A stretch of 64,000 nucleotides of DNA from Glandiceps talaboti (taxonomy: Eukaryota > Hemichordata > Enteropneusta > Spengelidae): positions 7,407,063 to 7,471,062 of the forward strand of contig NC_135551.1 in the NCBI RefSeq assembly GCF_964340395.1, given 5' to 3'. Position numbers and translations under genes: made by a program. Shown here one piece after another: positions 61,860 through 64,000 of this stretch. A model generated the notes under the pieces. The model had not been told where the DNA came from and did not search any database. It saw only the letters and a list, made by a program, of their open reading frames with translations. Numbering within the stretch: the first letter of the stretch is position 1; every line of letters starts with the position of its first letter.

Positions 61860-62814
61860 ATGGTTTACAAGTGTAATTATGCCAATCTGAGACTAAATTA
61901 CGCTGTCAAGTAGATCTTTGATTTTGAGGTAATCAGTCGTTAACGTTTTGGTTTCTAACTTTTAGTTTTTGGTTTTCTTACATGGTAAATTTAAACCTGG
62001 TTTACAAGTGTATTTATGCCAGGCTGAGTTAAGCTGACAAGTAGAGCGTTGATTTTGAAGCAAGAATTAAAGTTTTGGTTTCTAAATTTCGTCTTGCCAT
62101 GACGTTTTGATGAGATAAACAAAAATGTGTTGGTTCATTAAAAACTTATCATCATGGTTTCCATATTTGTTGATTTTGAGGTAAGCATTTAAATTTTGTT
62201 TCGTTATAAACTTGCAGTTTCTATAGTTATTTATGCAATAGTCTGAGAAATGTTTCATAAGGAAGTTAAACTATGTTTTGCAGTATGCAGCTTTTCGCAT
62301 TTCTTTGTTATATATGAGGGCTTCCGGTTTGTCTTGTTGACACATACAACGTTTTTTCCAGTCAGTTTTCCGGTTTGTTGTATAAGGTGGACCAGTGGTC
62401 ACGTGGTCACCAGGTGACCAACGCCCCCAACGACTACCAAGGAATGAGTGGAAAGTTCCATCCCACGCAGAACTAACCGGATACCGAACAAGCTGAACCA
62501 AGTGAGTGAACGTCCTTGTCACGTCGTCGCTCAAGCTATCTCAGAATATTAGAATATCGATGCACTACATGCTCGTATATAAAGTCTAGAAATCAAACCT
62601 TATATCTGGATATCGTATAAGAAGTCACTGTCAATAAGGTAAGCTAGACTGGTGTAAACGGAAAACACTTTTCTGGCGTTGCGAGCAAATTTCGAACCTA
62701 CGTGACGTTTTCGCGGGAGCCACGAAAACGTAAAATTCTGTGAACTTCTCGTGGTGAAGTCTTTCCTCGAGGAACCACGGGTTTTCGCGTTCGTTTTACT
62801 TTTAACGGTTGTAC

Positions 62815-62853
<39 letters not shown>

Positions 62854-63103
62854 GGAAGTTAGTCGTTAGTGCAAGTTGTTTTGACGGTCACTATTTTGAC
62901 TTGTGTTAGAGTTATTCTTATACGGGTTACGAAGTCCGTACGTCCGCACCTTGCATAACAATAACTTTTCTAGCCACTTTTGGAAATGGTAGCGTAACCA
63001 GTATACACAACATTATGGTGTAAAATTGTTTAGTACAAACTTTACGCCATCAAAATTCTATCCCATTTCTTTTCTTGCATAACTACTGTAACCCCCCCCC
63101 CCC

Positions 63104-63134
<31 letters not shown>

Positions 63135-64000
63135 CATGTGTGTAGTTTTTCAGCGCAAACTAGCAAGGTTAAAAATAAGAATTTAGTGCGCGGGCTTCAC
63201 ATGTGCTTGTCCAAGTTGTCGCCATTTTATAAGATTTCCGCACCTGGACTAAACAAAGTGCCGCGTGCAGTGTTCAGTACAATAAAGTTGTCGACCCTTG
63301 CTACCACCGTACTTGAATTGGCATCTATTAAAATATGAATACTATAGAATAATATACACCTGTTGTGTCATTGTCTATCTTTGGATGCAACAGAAAAGCA
63401 TACATCTTGAGTATATATCCTATTGTATTAATGCTAATCTTTTAATTTATTTGTCCTTTCAGCTAAAAGGATATGGATGCACCAATGACTGAAAATCAAG
63501 AAATTTCAAATTTCAAATTGACAGCAACCTGAGACAACCAAGATAAGTTCTGCTAATTGTTACATTTGGAATTTTTAACCATTACAATGTAAAGCTTTGC
63601 TCTAGTCAGATTGCACATACAAAAAATTGATTTAAGCTCATTAGATGTTAGAATTATCTGATTGATATATACATACAAGCTTACTGTTTATCAACTAGAG
63701 TTATGTCTCAACTATGACCTTCTGTTCAGGACAGGTTAGATACTAGTAACTTTCAAGTTTAAATATGGAAGTTGATAGCTTTCTTTAAGTTGTAGAATAG
63801 TTTTTAAACTAATTTGCTAAAATCACAGTGGAACACAAGCAAATATCTATGAAAACTAACAATAGGTAATGTTTAACTTTCATATTTTGGAAATTGTTTT
63901 ATGTGCATATACAAATCATTGTATAATTATTATTCAGTTTGGTTTGCATCTTGCAACACCTGGATGGCTGCATGTCAATAAAAGAATCAACGAAATTTCC
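61860..64000 (+). other. Right-end region, possible spliced transcript
   Basis: A consensus donor (AATAAG|GTAAGC) at about 62,640 and a strong acceptor (TTGTCCTTTCAG) at 63,462, with AATAAA at 63,978, suggest a plus-strand transcript whose last exon is 63,463 to about 63,995. Only short frames are present, for example MDAPMTENQEISNF from 63,473, so it may be non-coding or a 3' UTR. Also present are a TTTA run (62,816-62,853) and a C/A run (63,090-63,129). Confidence 0.3.
62816..62853. repeat. TTTA microsatellite
   Basis: About nine TTTA repeats. Confidence 0.9.

Overview
This window is animal nuclear DNA. Genes are split by introns with standard GT/AG sites, and intergenic DNA is AT-rich and full of microsatellites and small transposable elements. 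There are no operons. Protein families present are extracellular mosaics of trefoil, PAN, CUB, C-type lectin and LDLa modules, a NACHT ATPase, a galactose-3-O-sulfotransferase-like enzyme and a GT32 glycosyltransferase. This set fits a marine invertebrate, either an invertebrate deuterostome or a lophotrochozoan. I cannot name the species.

Layout. (1) 0.43-24.2 kb, minus strand: at least 15 exons join in one open reading frame with compatible splice phases, nearly all phase 1. In order they encode a signal peptide, trefoil, a galactose-binding-like domain on two exons, EGF, a lectin-like domain, two unassigned exons, PAN/apple, CUB, a three-exon C-type lectin domain, a linker and LDLa. The gene runs off the left edge. 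Its introns hold a decayed Penelope-like retroelement (9.2-10.65 kb) with a canonical hammerhead ribozyme motif, a 64-bp-arm palindrome with a hammerhead-like core, SINE-like and hAT-like elements, and minisatellites. (2) 24.2-29.6 kb: no recognised gene. It holds a TTAA-flanked inverted-repeat element with a smaller one nested inside, and a degenerate minisatellite. (3) 29.7-35.1 kb, minus: a two-exon Golgi sulfotransferase gene. Exon 1 is the membrane anchor. The intron holds a repeat element with ~146-bp internal monomers. (4) 36.1-44.2 kb: inverted ~1.4-1.5 kb repeat arms enclose a plus-strand NACHT gene that has three in-frame stops and no frameshift, plus a faint relic of another gene. 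(5) 42.4-55.7 kb: three nearly identical tandem copies of a ~4.46 kb unit with no convincing gene. The right inverted arm is part of each unit. (6) 58.6-61.9 kb, plus: a two-exon type II membrane glycosyltransferase (GT32, A4GALT/A4GNT-like). The right end may hold the last exon of a further transcript.

The genes are not an operon-like system. A common theme is surface glycobiology and recognition: two Golgi glycan-modifying enzymes, a lectin-rich mosaic protein and an innate-immune-type ATPase relic. Whether their proximity matters cannot be judged here. Splice models are read by eye from ORF continuity, splice signals and phase, without transcript data.
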